Part shown: positions 54,346 through 64,000 of the stretch, piece after piece
Position numbering within the stretch: the stretch's first letter is position 1
Layout of the letters: every line of letters begins with the position of its first letter
Assembly: GCA_036426205.1 (NCBI GenBank)
Contig: WSYH01000140.1
Coordinates: 62,001 to 126,000, forward strand
From: Ascaphus truei
Lineage: Eukaryota > Chordata > Amphibia > Anura > Ascaphidae
DNA: 64,000 nt
Reading direction: 5' to 3'
Program-made: the position numbers and the translations under genes
The notes under the pieces: generated by a model
What the model was told of the DNA's origin: nothing
The model's input: the letters and a program-made list of their open reading frames with translations, nothing else
The model's database searches: none

Positions 54346-54562
54346 AAAGTGAGCTAATGACTGTGAAATGGGTAATGGATTAAACATTGGTTTTTGACAG
54401 GTAAAAAAAACAAAACATTTTTATTTGCTTTATAAATAAATGTTTGTGGTGGGGTTTAATTATCTTTTTTTTATTTGCCAGCCAGCTAAAAGTGAATGCT
54501 AATAATTATCTGGTAAGAATGTGTTTGCAGGACCTGATGAAAATAAAATTTTCTTTGTGTGT

Positions 54563-55343
54563 GTAACCCTGTCTCCCCCCCCCCCCCCCGCCTCCCCCCA
54601 ATCACAAATGGGATCTATTACGAGGAAAACGATGCTGGTTACTTGGAGTAGTGTGGTGCACACCTGCTGATAAACAGTAGCCCTGAGTCTCCCGCATGAT
54701 GTTAGGGGATAGCAACAGGACAGGCTTCTGGGGTATAACCTGACTGGTACTCACGGTGACAGCGCCTCCATCTCTTGCAGCCCCCAGGATATGGGGTGAA
54801 ATCCCTGCTTGAGAGTCTTTCTCCTTCTTCCCATTAGATTTCAATCTCAGGACAGAAGTATATTAAACAGTATTTCTTTATTCTCTATGCACACAGCACA
54901 GCAGTCCACCAGCAGCTCTTTGGGCCTACACCCTCAGGATGTCCCTGGACCTACTGTACAGTACACTCCCAGCCAGCGGTTACCAGGAGCAGTTCTAGCT
55001 CTTCCCTTACTCTCTAGTAGAGTAAGGGGAACAGTCTCCCACCGCTCCCCTAAGGGAGGGCACACAGTATGCAGAGCCCTGCACACTGCTCAAGGGTAGA
55101 CCTTGCCTCTCACTGTAGAGGCAGACTGACTAGATTGAGGAAGCGCAGCCCCTTAAGTACAGATATAGCAGAAACCAGCCCCTTGCCCGTGATTGGACAC
55201 CCGGATTGATTACACTACCTTCTCTGTGACTCGCGGGGCTGCAGAAAGGTGAGGAAAACCCATGATTATCTTGGAAAACCTGCCCTTACCAGGGATTACT
55301 GCCTGGAGGGCAGACGTATTGGCCCAAACCAGACAGGGCTACA
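54563..55343 (-). mobile_element. Solo LTR (TGTAACCC...GGGCTACA family), copy 2
   Basis: Ends TGTAACCCTGT and ACAGGGCTACA form an 11-bp inverted repeat with one mismatch. TGTG flanks both sides (54559-54562 and 55344-55347). On the minus strand AATAAAG near 54880 marks polyadenylation. The left end contains a poly-C tract (54577-54590). Relatives: 3672-4372 and 57704-58606. No internal region. Confidence 0.82.
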
Positions 55344-55347
55344 TGTG

Positions 55348-55861
55348 CAAATAAGTAAAACGTTTACTTGAAATGTGACGTTGCGGCTGCTGGAGACTAG
55401 GCTCACCCATATTGTTTTCCCAGACGTATTCTTAAGGTAGGCCTTTTATTTATGGGCAACCAGGGTGTCAGTGGTGATGGGAGCAGTGTGTTGAGCATGG
55501 GAGACACACACACACCCATAGTGCCACTTTTTACATAGCAAACCATGGGACTCCCTCACCTTCTCATGCTGATCAGCGAGGTGTCATGTAGATTTCATTA
55601 TGCATTGTGCCATGTGTGGGAGCGAAATATGATGGGCTGCCAACCAATCTGATTTGCGTAATGGACAATGCAAGAGTAAATAGTAAGGCTGTCATCAAAA
55701 AATAATTGATAAAAAAATATATATATATATATATATATATACAGTATATATATGTATATATTAACGGTTGTCTTTCATTGTAAGGCAACAGTCCCCTGAA
55801 AGGGAAGTCTTATACTCTGTGATATTATTAATTTATTCTTTTAGTCCTTCACCTTAGCAAG
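55348..55861. repeat. Unassigned DNA with AT microsatellite
   Basis: An AT dinucleotide run occupies about 55717-55742. The rest shows no gene. Confidence 0.6.
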
Positions 55862-56100
55862 TAATCCGCTGAGATGGTCAGAGGGCCCCATGCTGCATAC
55901 TGTGTATACAACCGCAAGGACTGCATGCAGTCACTTATCATAGACAAGGGGCTATATTAAAAAATAACCCCCAGATTCATCAAGCTCTGTCAGGGGTTAA
56001 CCGCAATCATTTAAAGGGGGGTTGTTAATGTTGTTAATCCAGTATTATGTTGACTTTCAAATCCCACCTTACATTTCCTGATTACAATGAGAGCGATGGT
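55862..56100. repeat. Dispersed repeat, copy 2 (pairs with 52424-52665)
   Basis: Same phrases in the same order as copy 1. Farther right, CTATACATATACTGTAT (56185 region) also resembles 53656-53675, so the duplication may once have been longer. Confidence 0.7.
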
Positions 56101-56775
56101 TTATTCTCTACCGAATTTGTTTGTTCACAACGATGCTTTGTAGTGTGTGATGTTTCCGTTTTACTTACAGTAGATTTACATTCTATACATATACTGTATC
56201 TAAAGCCTAACCAGAGCAATTCAATATTAGAAGTCTGCTTAAATATATTGATCATGAATATTTGATGTACTTGTACAGCCCATTTGTTCCTTGCTTACTG
56301 GAGAGTGACTAACATTTATTTACCATGACCATTTTTTATTACAGAGCAGTAAAGATGACGTCGTTTAATTATACCCTTAACACGCAGTACAAAAGTCCAT
56401 GTCCCTCCACTTCCGTTGTGATTTGGAGGTACATAAATCTCGTGCTCACTTAGCCCCTTTTCATTTTTAAGTCGCTTCCCTTCCATTGGAATTCTGCTTC
56501 ACTGCTTGTACATTATGAGCCTTGAGCGCGTTCAAGTCACTGGGAGTTTTGGGGCGACTGGCCACTTTGGAGCTTAGTGAATAAGCCCCTTACTGGGTTA
56601 TATTCACTAAAGAACAATAGCGCTCATTAACCGCCATTCGGTTGCACAAGAATAGCTGCTATCTTAATTGTGCATAAACTCCTCATCTTCAGCAGCCACA
56701 CAAGACTGAGAGGACACAATAACCGCTGCAGCACTAAACCATGTACAGCCGGGCAATGACTTACCCCATCCTTGC
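56101..56775. other. No gene or recognised repeat
   Basis: AT-rich DNA. GGTTATATTCACTAAAG near 56596 is the only repeat-like phrase. Confidence 0.45.
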
Positions 56776-56783
56776 GAATAGAT

Positions 56784-57280
56784 CAGGGGAGGCCAACTCA
56801 AGTCCTCAAGGGCCATCAACAGGGCAGGTGTTCAGGATGCTCCAATGTTTTTGGCAAACTCGTGTACATACTATAATCGGTACAAAGTTGGAAGCGGCTG
56901 TGTTCTTCTTTGTGCTTTGTTAGAACATATTGATTTTATGGCAAATCTTTTGAATGGGAAATGCGGCTTTAAAACGTCCCTGACTGTTCTCTTATGATGC
57001 CGGTGCAAAACCGGTTTAAATCCTTTTTTCGTTCTGTAAGAAACAAAAGTAATTCTGATTACAATCACAAATTATATTTTTGTGTATAGTTTGAGCCACC
57101 TGTGCTGAAGCAGGAACTGATTGAGCCACCTGAGCTGAAGCAGGAACTAATTGAGCCACCTGTGCTGAAGCAGGAACTGATTGAGCCACCTGTGCTGAAG
57201 CCAAGACTGATGCTGAATTAGGGATATCCTGAAAACCTGACCTGTTTGTGGCCCTTGTGGTCTGAAGTTGGCCACCCCTG
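56784..57280. mobile_element. hAT MITE with perfect TSD, internal insert and expanded 30-mer
   Basis: GAATAGAT flanks it at 56776-56783 and 57281-57288. It starts CAGGGGAGGCCAACTCAAG and ends AAGTTGGCCACCCCTG. Between about 56845 and 57090 is DNA foreign to the family. Then a 30-bp unit, TTGAGCCACCTGTGCTGAAG plus CAGGAACTGA, repeats four times (57091-57210). Confidence 0.88.
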
Positions 57281-57299
57281 GAATAGATGATCTAACACA

Positions 57300-57653
57300 G
57301 TCTTCTGGCACTAATGAAGCCAAACAGAGAGGTTCGGCTGCAGCGGGTTGAAAATTGAATCAACACAGCACACTCCTACTCATTCTACAAATGTCAAATG
57401 CACCTAACTCCTGTCTGCTCATTTCTTCATTTGAATTTCTGCACTTAGGCGTACAGTCTTGTCAATAGCAGTGCCATATATTTGCAGTCCGTTACCACAC
57501 ACACTGTATTTTCCAATAGTCACAGTAAGGGTACATTTTTTAACTTAAGTCCTACTGACATGAAATTATAGGGGGGGGAAATGATTTTACATATGCAAGT
57601 CTGAGAAGTGTTAATGGGAAGCTGAGTAGAATAATCAACTTTATAATGCTACC
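57300..57653. other. No gene or recognised repeat
   Basis: AT-rich DNA. Confidence 0.5.
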
Positions 57654-57673
57654 TACATACATACATACATACA

Positions 57674-57703
<30 letters not shown>
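57654..57703. repeat. CATA tetranucleotide microsatellite
   Basis: About twelve CATA units end exactly at the left edge of the next LTR. Confidence 0.95.
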
Positions 57704-57704
<1 letters not shown>

Positions 57705-58606
57705 GTAACCCTTGTTCCCCCCCCCTAGACTCAACTGATGTATCTAGGGTGCGTGAGGGCGGATTACATGGTGATGGGTGGTGCAAACCTGTTGGAACAG
57801 GAGGGCCTGAGCTTCCCGCGATGTTATGGGGGAGACAGGACCAGGCTTCTGAGGTAGTGGCCTCCATGTGTTCTTTATGGTGCAGCGCCTCCATCTTCTA
57901 TAATTCCCAGGGATGTGGGAAGAGACCCTTATAGAAGAACCCCCTTTAGTCCCGGGGTGAACACTCCAGAATCACTCGGCACAATGTTGAAAGCAACAGG
58001 GTCTTTATTGTACTCACTGTCAGCAGAGCAGTAATTGCAGCACAGCAATACAGATACACGATATGCCTCCTCCTCCTCTCCCACCAGATCGTTCTCCGCA
58101 GGATGGTCTGAAGGGTATCTTTCTCCCTGCCTCCACCCGCAGCCAAGGGCGCCACGGGTGGGGCTAGCTCTTTCCTCACCCCCTAAGCAGGGTGAGAGGC
58201 ATGGATCCACCTCCGAACTACTAGGCCCTACTCCTCAGGAACCTAGCTACACTCTCTCTTACTATCCGACTGTCCAGCCCGACTCTCCAACCTTCCATCG
58301 GACCTCCTGGACACTCACTCCTCTCTCAACTCAGGGAGTAGCCAGACTGACTCCACTCACGAACTGAACTGAACTCACTGACGAGCTCACAGGAACTGCT
58401 ACTAAGTTTGGTCAGCCCCGCAACTCATGACATCAACAAGACCTCCCCTCTGCACAGGCCGGCAGCAGAGACAGGCTTTTATTAATCAAGCAGGCAGGGC
58501 TTTGCAAGGGGGGAAACCCCATGATTACTACTGGGGCCTGCCTTTAACAGGGCTTACCACAGTAGTAGGAAGATTTAGTAGCCCATGCTGTTTACAGGGG
58601 GCTACA
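57704..58606 (-). mobile_element. Solo LTR (TGTAACCC...GGGCTACA family), copy 3
   Basis: Starts TGTAACCCTTG and ends GGGGGCTACA, flanked by CATA on both sides (57700-57703 and 58607-58610). Because the left flank is a CATA microsatellite this duplication is weaker proof than in the other copies. Minus-strand AATAAAGACCC near 58005 gives the orientation. Shared phrases with copy 2: CAGCGCCTCCATCT, CCATGATTA. About 120 bp longer than copy 2. Confidence 0.8.
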
Positions 58607-58610
58607 CATA

Positions 58611-59139
58611 CAGTACATACATTCTCAGCTACTTGCGTCATACCCGTTGCAACTAACCCAAATCACTCATTTTGTTCGCTTCTTGGCCTTCATTCGTTGA
58701 TTACAAAGGGTTAACTATTCTTGGAGCCATGCATGAGAACACTTGCATGGTGCCGGTCCATTTCTGCCCTGCAAATTGATTCCATTTTTATAAAACGCGA
58801 ACGCCATGGACGACACTGTGTGCTTTCACAATAGCATAGACATCCCTCTAAATGGGCCGCCGACCAGAAATACGGGTTGGCTAAAAAAAACAAACATTAC
58901 AAGCCTTACAGCAGCCAGTCTGAATGCAAGTGTCTCAGAAAACTCGGCGCATACAGTAGTTTGCTTAAGAGCATTCGGAACGCAGCTGTTTAATAACGGC
59001 ATTGTACATATTTTCTGTAGGCTCATTCAATAAGGGAATTATTTGCTTAGAAAAGTATAGTGCAATTTGAACAAAGACCAAATCGTAGCCTCAGAGCTTG
59101 TGTGTGGGTGTGTATCTATGTGTGTGCATATGTATATAT

Positions 59140-59171
<32 letters not shown>

Positions 59172-60717
59172 CTTTATATCTTTAAAAAAAAAATATGCAT
59201 CCTATCTTTGAACTGGCTAAACCTCTGCTGTGCTTTTATAACAGAAAAATCGTTTCTGGAAGGATTATAATACTTAATAATTATTATTAGTGTAATGTAT
59301 TTAATATGCACCAATATATTCTGCAGCGTACAGTGGGGGTTGCAAGACATTAATAAAATGCCAATACTAATATGCACTGACACAGTAGGTAAGTAGAGCC
59401 CTATTCCAAGAAGCGTTCAATCTATAAGAAAGGGACAGTGGAAATATAAGGTACAGGGAGAGTGTGTTTCTGAGGGCTGCTCGCTATGAAGCACGCAGAT
59501 TGGATTCTCATAGCATTGTAGCCGTTGATCAGTATTCTGGTGGAGGCAGCAGGTACAAGAGGCATGCGCTTCTTTAAATAAGTGATATTTTTTTTCCAGA
59601 GTGATTTGGTGAGTGGGTCCTGCATATGGACCACTATGATACTGCACATTGCTCTAGAGTACAGTTCAGTCTCACTGAAGGTTGTATGTTTTAGTCGCCC
59701 AAAAGCTGTTTTTTACATCACATTTGCTAGAACGGCAGAGATCTCAACTTTCTAATGTCTCACTGATTTTTTTGTGGGTCTCGCTGACTTTTAGGCCATC
59801 TCATTGATTTTTAGCATCAGCAATCTAATTGCCGTCAATGGAGTTTTGCTGATTAAAAATAATCAGTACTCTTTCTTCAAAGTGTATTTTCCTTGGTCCA
59901 GAAACCCCATATCTCGCTTATTTTGGTACTTTGGAATAGACGTCTCTTTTCTCTTACAGATGTAGTCAACAGTATTGCAACCTATGGCGTGCTCCAAAGG
60001 GTGAAATAGTGTCATAGCCCAGCCTCATTCTCGGGTGGAGCTGGTGAGAAAACGATGACCTCTTCTCCCGCTGGTGCGTTGAGCATGCCCTACTGCAGTG
60101 AGCCATGGGTTGCAGTAACGTTGGTTACACCTGTACTGTATATTGCCCTGGTTACATCAGGGAGGTATTGGGGCAGTTGGTACTGCATGTGGACCAGTAG
60201 AAGAAACCAGTGGAATGTCTTCCTGAGCATATTTTAATGACATTTATTTCATTCTGCATTTGTTTTGTGTGACAAGAAATACCCAACCACCACTTCTGGG
60301 CTACTTGGCGAAGAAGCTCACACAATTTGTGAAACATGTTAGTTTTTCACATTTGATGCAGTAGTTAAATATATACTGTATATATTTTTTACATGTAATT
60401 TTCGTGGTGGTTAGTGTTTCTACAGCTACCTTTTTATACAGAGATACCTGTATTTATTAAAGCCTCAGGCCAACATTGCAATATAAAATGTAAATGCTCA
60501 GATATAAAAGTCCTAACAAATTCCATGGGGCTAGTTAAAGATGTGCACCGTCTGTCTGTTTTTTTATTTATTTTTTGCCCACCTTTTTTTACATAGATAT
60601 GAAACTGGGGTTATCCAGAGCTAAATAACTTTAATTTCGGGACCCACGAGATGTGGAAGCCATATTGAGCTCCCTTCCGGGAGATTAAACACAAGTAGCT
60701 ACACCAGTAATATAACA
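58611..60717. other. No gene seen; AT microsatellite
   Basis: About 2.1 kb of AT-rich DNA with an AT run at about 59149-59171. Frames are short and unrecognised. Confidence 0.5.
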
Positions 60718-61052
60718 GGGGTGGCTGGGACTCTTGCGGGGCTCGGTGCACTGGGGCTTTTGTGGAGACTCTTACCTTGTCCGGCGCGTCGTTTCCTCCA
60801 ACGACGCATCGTCATAACATCATGGCGCCATGTGACAGGTTGTCATGGAAACGCGGTGCCATGACAACAAGATGCTGCAGGAGGAGATGGTGCCGGACAA
60901 GGTTAGAGAGTTAGAGGCCCCGTGGTTTTATTGTTCTGGGGAAGAAGATCCATGCAGTGGCACAGATGGCACTGCCATGAAGCAGGCCCTGGGTAGGTAT
61001 CTCGGGAACTGGGGTGGGGTGTTGGGGGGTGGTCCGGGAGGGGTAGGGGGGT
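60718..61052. mobile_element. Possible GC-rich MITE
   Basis: TACCTTGTCCGGC (60773-60785) is mirrored by GCCGGACAAGGTTA (60892-60905), and CATGGCGCCATG and GTTGTCATGGAAACGCGG lie between, recalling the GC-rich hAT family (33486-33790). I could not find convincing outer ends or a duplication. Confidence 0.45.
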
Positions 61053-61127
61053 AATAATGTTGCAAAGCATCCCAAGACCTTAAAAGGGGAGTCCTTCCAA
61101 AATAATGACATTTGAATGTTCTATAGC

Positions 61128-61172
61128 AGTGGTGCTCAACTCCAGTCCTCAAGCCCCCTCAACATGTCCTTT
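61128..61172 (+). mobile_element. Truncated hAT MITE end
   Basis: CAGTGGTGCTCAACTCCAG, CCTCAAG and CCCTCAACATGTCCT match the left end of the family at 49677-49914. The rest is absent. Confidence 0.65.
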
Positions 61173-62935
61173 ACGAGTATGGTAAAGAAACTCTGAGCAA
61201 ATGAAGTGGCTTACAGATTTCTCTTCATGTAAGCAGGTATTCCACTCGTTCTCAACCTTATTTGAGCACAAGCACCTGTGGAGGATTTGTAAAATCACAG
61301 GGCACAACAGAACACACCCAACCCTCACTTCCACATGCACCACACTCGCCCTCCGCACACACAAACCCACCACTGTCCTTACACTTCATACGCTTTTTTT
61401 TCCCAACACACCCCACATTCACCCCCCCCCCTTGTCACACGTCATACTCGCCATTATTTCACCCCTTGTAACAGAGCACACTCACTCTTTCTCAACCCTC
61501 CTCCTCCTTTTCACACATCGCACTCAGACCTTTTCTCCATCACACACATCACATATACATCGGGAGGCCGGGCTAAGAGAGGAGAGCGAGTAAAGGTGGG
61601 TCTCCGTCTCCAGGCAGCACGGGCCGCTCCAGCTTACAGGCCGGAAGAGTGTTTACACAGCCGGCGCCCGCACCCTTGGCAGAGGCACCCTGGTTGCGCA
61701 ACCCTGAGGTATTCATTGGGTAGAAAAGCGTCAACGGAAAAATAAGGTGAGCGAAGATACTGTTCTTGAATGGAAAATGGAATCGCAGAAATAGTTTCAT
61801 TTTGTAAATGTGCACTTCCCACAAGAAGGAAGAAAGAATGTAGCAATGATATATGTACATCCTCTTTGTTATGCAAAAGTAGTCATTCGCTGGAGGGAAA
61901 AGTGTAAGGAACATTAACATTTAAATATTGAACATTGCAGTAGAGGAGCTTCTCTTTAACAAAACTGTTCTCTTCACACTACCTTGTTCATGTTTTTTTT
62001 ATATTTTTTTTTTTTTTTTTTTTTTCATCCAAACATTTGTACACTACTTAAAATTTATATTGCAACTGCCCGTATAAATTACTGGCTGTACGAGGATATG
62101 TGAATTGTTTGGTTAAATTATGTATTTTATTTAAAAATAAATAAATTTGGAAACCAAGCTTTACAGCACACCCTGCAGATCTGCATTAGTCAGTTTGCCA
62201 ACAAAGCCATTAGCTTATTTTCAAGAAAACAAACACATTTCTACATGTAAGATGCACTGTATGCTAGGTGCAGCAGGGCGTAAGTAAGTAAATACTGATA
62301 AGCATCTCGGCATCTGTGGAGAGCTCAAAGTAACACGGCTCAGCTCCGGAAGTCGATCCCTTGGTTCCAATGCTGTAAAAAATATACATGTGGAACCCCG
62401 CTTTCAGGGATACCCAAGGTAAAGATGGACTACCGATGACTTAACCCAGAAAGGGATTCATGTGATTGGGTATCAGGAAGGATGATGCACTGGAGGAGGA
62501 GCTGAGAGACGAGGGGCAGGATGTGAGTTGAGAGGTCAGAGCTGAAGTAGGGGGAGATCTGTGAGGAGTCCCTGTCCCTAGTGGACCTGAGGGGGGAGAC
62601 AGAGCCGCATGGTGGTAGATCAATCCCACTCAATCAGGAGGGAAGAAAGGAGAGTGCCCCTCAGAGAGTGAGGCAACACTCGCGAGTAGTCCTCAAGGAA
62701 AGGCGTCCAGGGAATCGCCCTGCTACCCCTGCAGTATCCATTTGAATACATACACACACCATTTGTACCTATGCGGAGTACGTTCCTGCATCCCTAACCC
62801 TCCGTATAGTCATCGAGCTCCAAGTGCTGTTATCCCCAAAAGATACGCGTTACCTTGTATTATCTGGCCGACTAGTCTCATTCGTATCCAGGGAACGTGG
62901 GCTCAGGTCCCCTCTAATATTTCAGTATACACACA
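61173..62935. other. No gene or confidently recognised repeat
   Basis: A C/A-rich segment (61315-61530) and a T-run (62006-62025) are the only low-complexity parts. GTTCTCAACCTTATTTGAG near 61248 resembles another hAT end. Frames at 61201-61745 are C-rich chance frames. Confidence 0.45.
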
Positions 62936-62937
62936 CA

Positions 62938-63020
62938 CACAGTGGCGAGAAAACGTTTGTGAACCCCTAAGGATTGTCACATATTTGAAACCTAAAATAT
63001 TCTGCATTACTGGTACATAA
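62938..63020 (+). mobile_element. DNA-transposon end fragment
   Basis: CACAGTGGCGAGAAAACG followed by TTTGTGAACCCCTAAGG resembles the terminal sequence (CAGTGGCAAGAAAAAGTATG type) of a Tc1/mariner-like MITE known from fish and frogs. Only one end is visible. Confidence 0.5.
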
Positions 63021-63086
63021 TATCTTTCTCAATGTCTTGTACGGTATAACGCATACACAGGGTGAACCCTGCTATTTACGCTTTAT

Positions 63087-63099
63087 AATATATATATAT

Positions 63100-63180
<81 letters not shown>
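63087..63180. repeat. AT microsatellite
   Basis: TATATA runs broken by two AAATA interruptions. It directly abuts the hammerhead-like motif on its right. Confidence 0.95.
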
Positions 63181-63183
<3 letters not shown>

Positions 63184-63186
63184 TCA

Positions 63187-63218
63187 CTGATGAGACCATT
63201 ATGGTCGTAACAGCTGTC
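63187..63218 (+). ncRNA. Hammerhead-ribozyme-like motif (class 2, CTGATGA core)
   Basis: Exact core CTGATGA (63187-63193), stem II GACCA-TTA-TGGTC (63194-63206, five pairs), GTAA where GAAA is expected, palindromic stem III ACAGCTGT (63210-63217) and C at 63218 as the expected cleavage base. Stem I is not supported on the 5' side because the AT microsatellite begins there. One base of GAAA is changed, so activity is doubtful. Confidence 0.58.
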
Positions 63219-63505
63219 TATGGGTGGGTTAACTGGCTATGCATCTTAACCCTGGCTTTGCTCAAAGCTGTGACCATGCAGAAAGCTTAAGCCTATCGGG
63301 AACCATGTTAATGGTTTTGAAGCAAAAGGTGGCACTGTGTGCTCGTTTGCATGTAATTTCCCAGTATTCCTTGCTGCAGTGGGTGATGGTGGTGAAAGGC
63401 GGGGTTGCAGACCTGCTAAGACATGCAAATGAGCATACAGTAATATTTGCTATTTGCTTTGCTGTGGAGGGTTTTTGTCACTTTTTTTTACCCACCATAA
63501 CTTAA
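63187..63505 (-). repeat. TTATGGTGGGTAAA repeat family, copy 3 (inverted)
   Basis: The reverse complement starts at 63505 with GTTAAGTTATGGTGGGTAAA and follows copy 1: GTCTTAGCAGGTCTGC, CACTGCAGCAAGGAATAC, GGCTTAAGCTTTCTGC, GCATAGCCAGTTAACCC. It ends with a hammerhead-like motif at 63187-63218 that reads in the plus direction. Confidence 0.75.
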
Positions 63506-63529
63506 CTAAGTGTAGCCTGGAGCTCCCGC

Positions 63530-63935
63530 AGCTCCTTGAGACCCCCCTCCCTTGGAGCAGTGCGGTCGCGGGTGCCGTCGGAGCCAGCACCGGGCCCGAC
63601 GGCTACTTCCAAGGGTGGGGGCCGGAGTGGGGAGTCGCGCGCTGTTCCCTGATGCGGCCGGTTGCCGGGGACGCGAGCGGCCCGTTGTTAGGGCCGCGAT
63701 CGCGTTGCCGAGGTCCTGGCGGCTCGGGGTACAGGGCGCCGCCATTGCGCAACAGCTCGCGCATGCGCAGGGATAGCCAGGCGGCAGGAGAACTCCAGAG
63801 AGGTCGCACATGCGCAGGACAGAGCCTAGAGAGGTTGCGGCGGCCATTAGGGGTTAGCGCAGGCGCAGGAAAGGCGCGCACGCGGCCCCAATGTATTTGC
63901 AGCCTCCACGGAACTACAACTCCCATGAGGCTTAG
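63530..63935. promoter_or_regulatory. CpG island with NRF1-, YY1- and ZNF143-like motifs
   Basis: The last 450 bp are the most CpG-rich unique-looking DNA at the right side. Motifs seen: CGCGCATGCGCA (63759-63770), GCACATGCGCAG (63806-63817) and GCGCAGGCGCAG (63857-63868), all NRF1-like; GCCGCCATT (63739-63747) and GCGGCGGCCAT (63837-63846), YY1-like; and AACTACAACTCCCATGAGG (63912-63930), ZNF143/SBS-like. Such sets mark housekeeping promoters, but the same words occur in amphibian repeats. No exon can be seen inside the window. Confidence 0.5.
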
Positions 63936-64000
63936 AGGCAAGCACATCAGGTGCCTCCGTTTGGCCAATGAGGGCCAAGGATCTCCAGAGGGAGAAAGTG

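Noticed and set aside
57016..57204. Minus-strand frame with repeating AQVAQSVPAS peptide
   Set aside because: It is the translation of a 30-bp tandem expansion inside a hAT MITE.

Overview
This window looks like nuclear DNA from an amphibian, most likely a frog. The evidence is its repeat content: CR1 and L2-like LINE reverse-transcriptase relics, an L1/Tx1-type LINE, many hAT and Tc1/mariner-like MITEs, solo LTRs, long CA, AT and CATA microsatellites, and hammerhead-ribozyme-like motifs of the kind reported in amphibian genomes. I found no convincing host protein-coding exon. Every long open frame is either a decayed LINE coding fragment or a by-product of low-complexity DNA. The window is best read as intergenic or intronic sequence, with two GC-rich, CpG-rich islands.

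Layout. 0-9 kb: a foldback MITE, a minus-strand LINE relic, CA microsatellites, a solo LTR (3672-4372), two back-to-back hAT insertions (5073-5754) and a plus-strand copy of the same LINE (6405-7446). 9-11.8 kb: one continuous low-complexity block (C-rich, then TG-rich, then T-rich, then C-rich minisatellites). 12-19 kb: mostly featureless, with MITEs and a 5'-truncated L1-type insertion (18539-19074) that has a clear target-site duplication. 19.5-30.2 kb: the richest part, with four loci carrying hammerhead-like cores, a solo LTR, and Harbinger-like, mariner-like and hAT MITEs. 33-35.2 kb: an LTR-like block with a nested hAT element, then another hAT element. 37.1-40.2 kb: a CpG island running into a higher-order minisatellite of about 750-bp periods. 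41.9-47.6 kb: two CR1-type LINE fragments, one split by a 2.4-kb palindromic insertion carrying two divergent hammerhead-like motifs. 48-58.6 kb: hAT MITEs, a third LINE relic, a tandem repeat family and two more solo LTRs. 60-64 kb: MITE-like sequence, an AT microsatellite, another hammerhead-like motif and a CpG island with NRF1-, YY1- and ZNF143-like motifs at the window edge.

The most interesting signal is a set of hammerhead-ribozyme-like cores. At 43501-45219 both arms of a long palindrome carry the core, and stem I pairs across the expected cleavage site. Several copies have the variant TTGACAA instead of CTGANGA, so the C3-G8 pair is replaced by a possible U3-A8 pair. The palindromic element is flanked by a 14-bp target duplication inside a CR1 LINE. 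That architecture (inverted partial copy, hammerhead, variable-length duplication) resembles Penelope-like retroelements, but no coding sequence supports that assignment.

Limits: boundaries and pairings were found by reading, without any database search or alignment program. Family names above the superfamily level are inferences.
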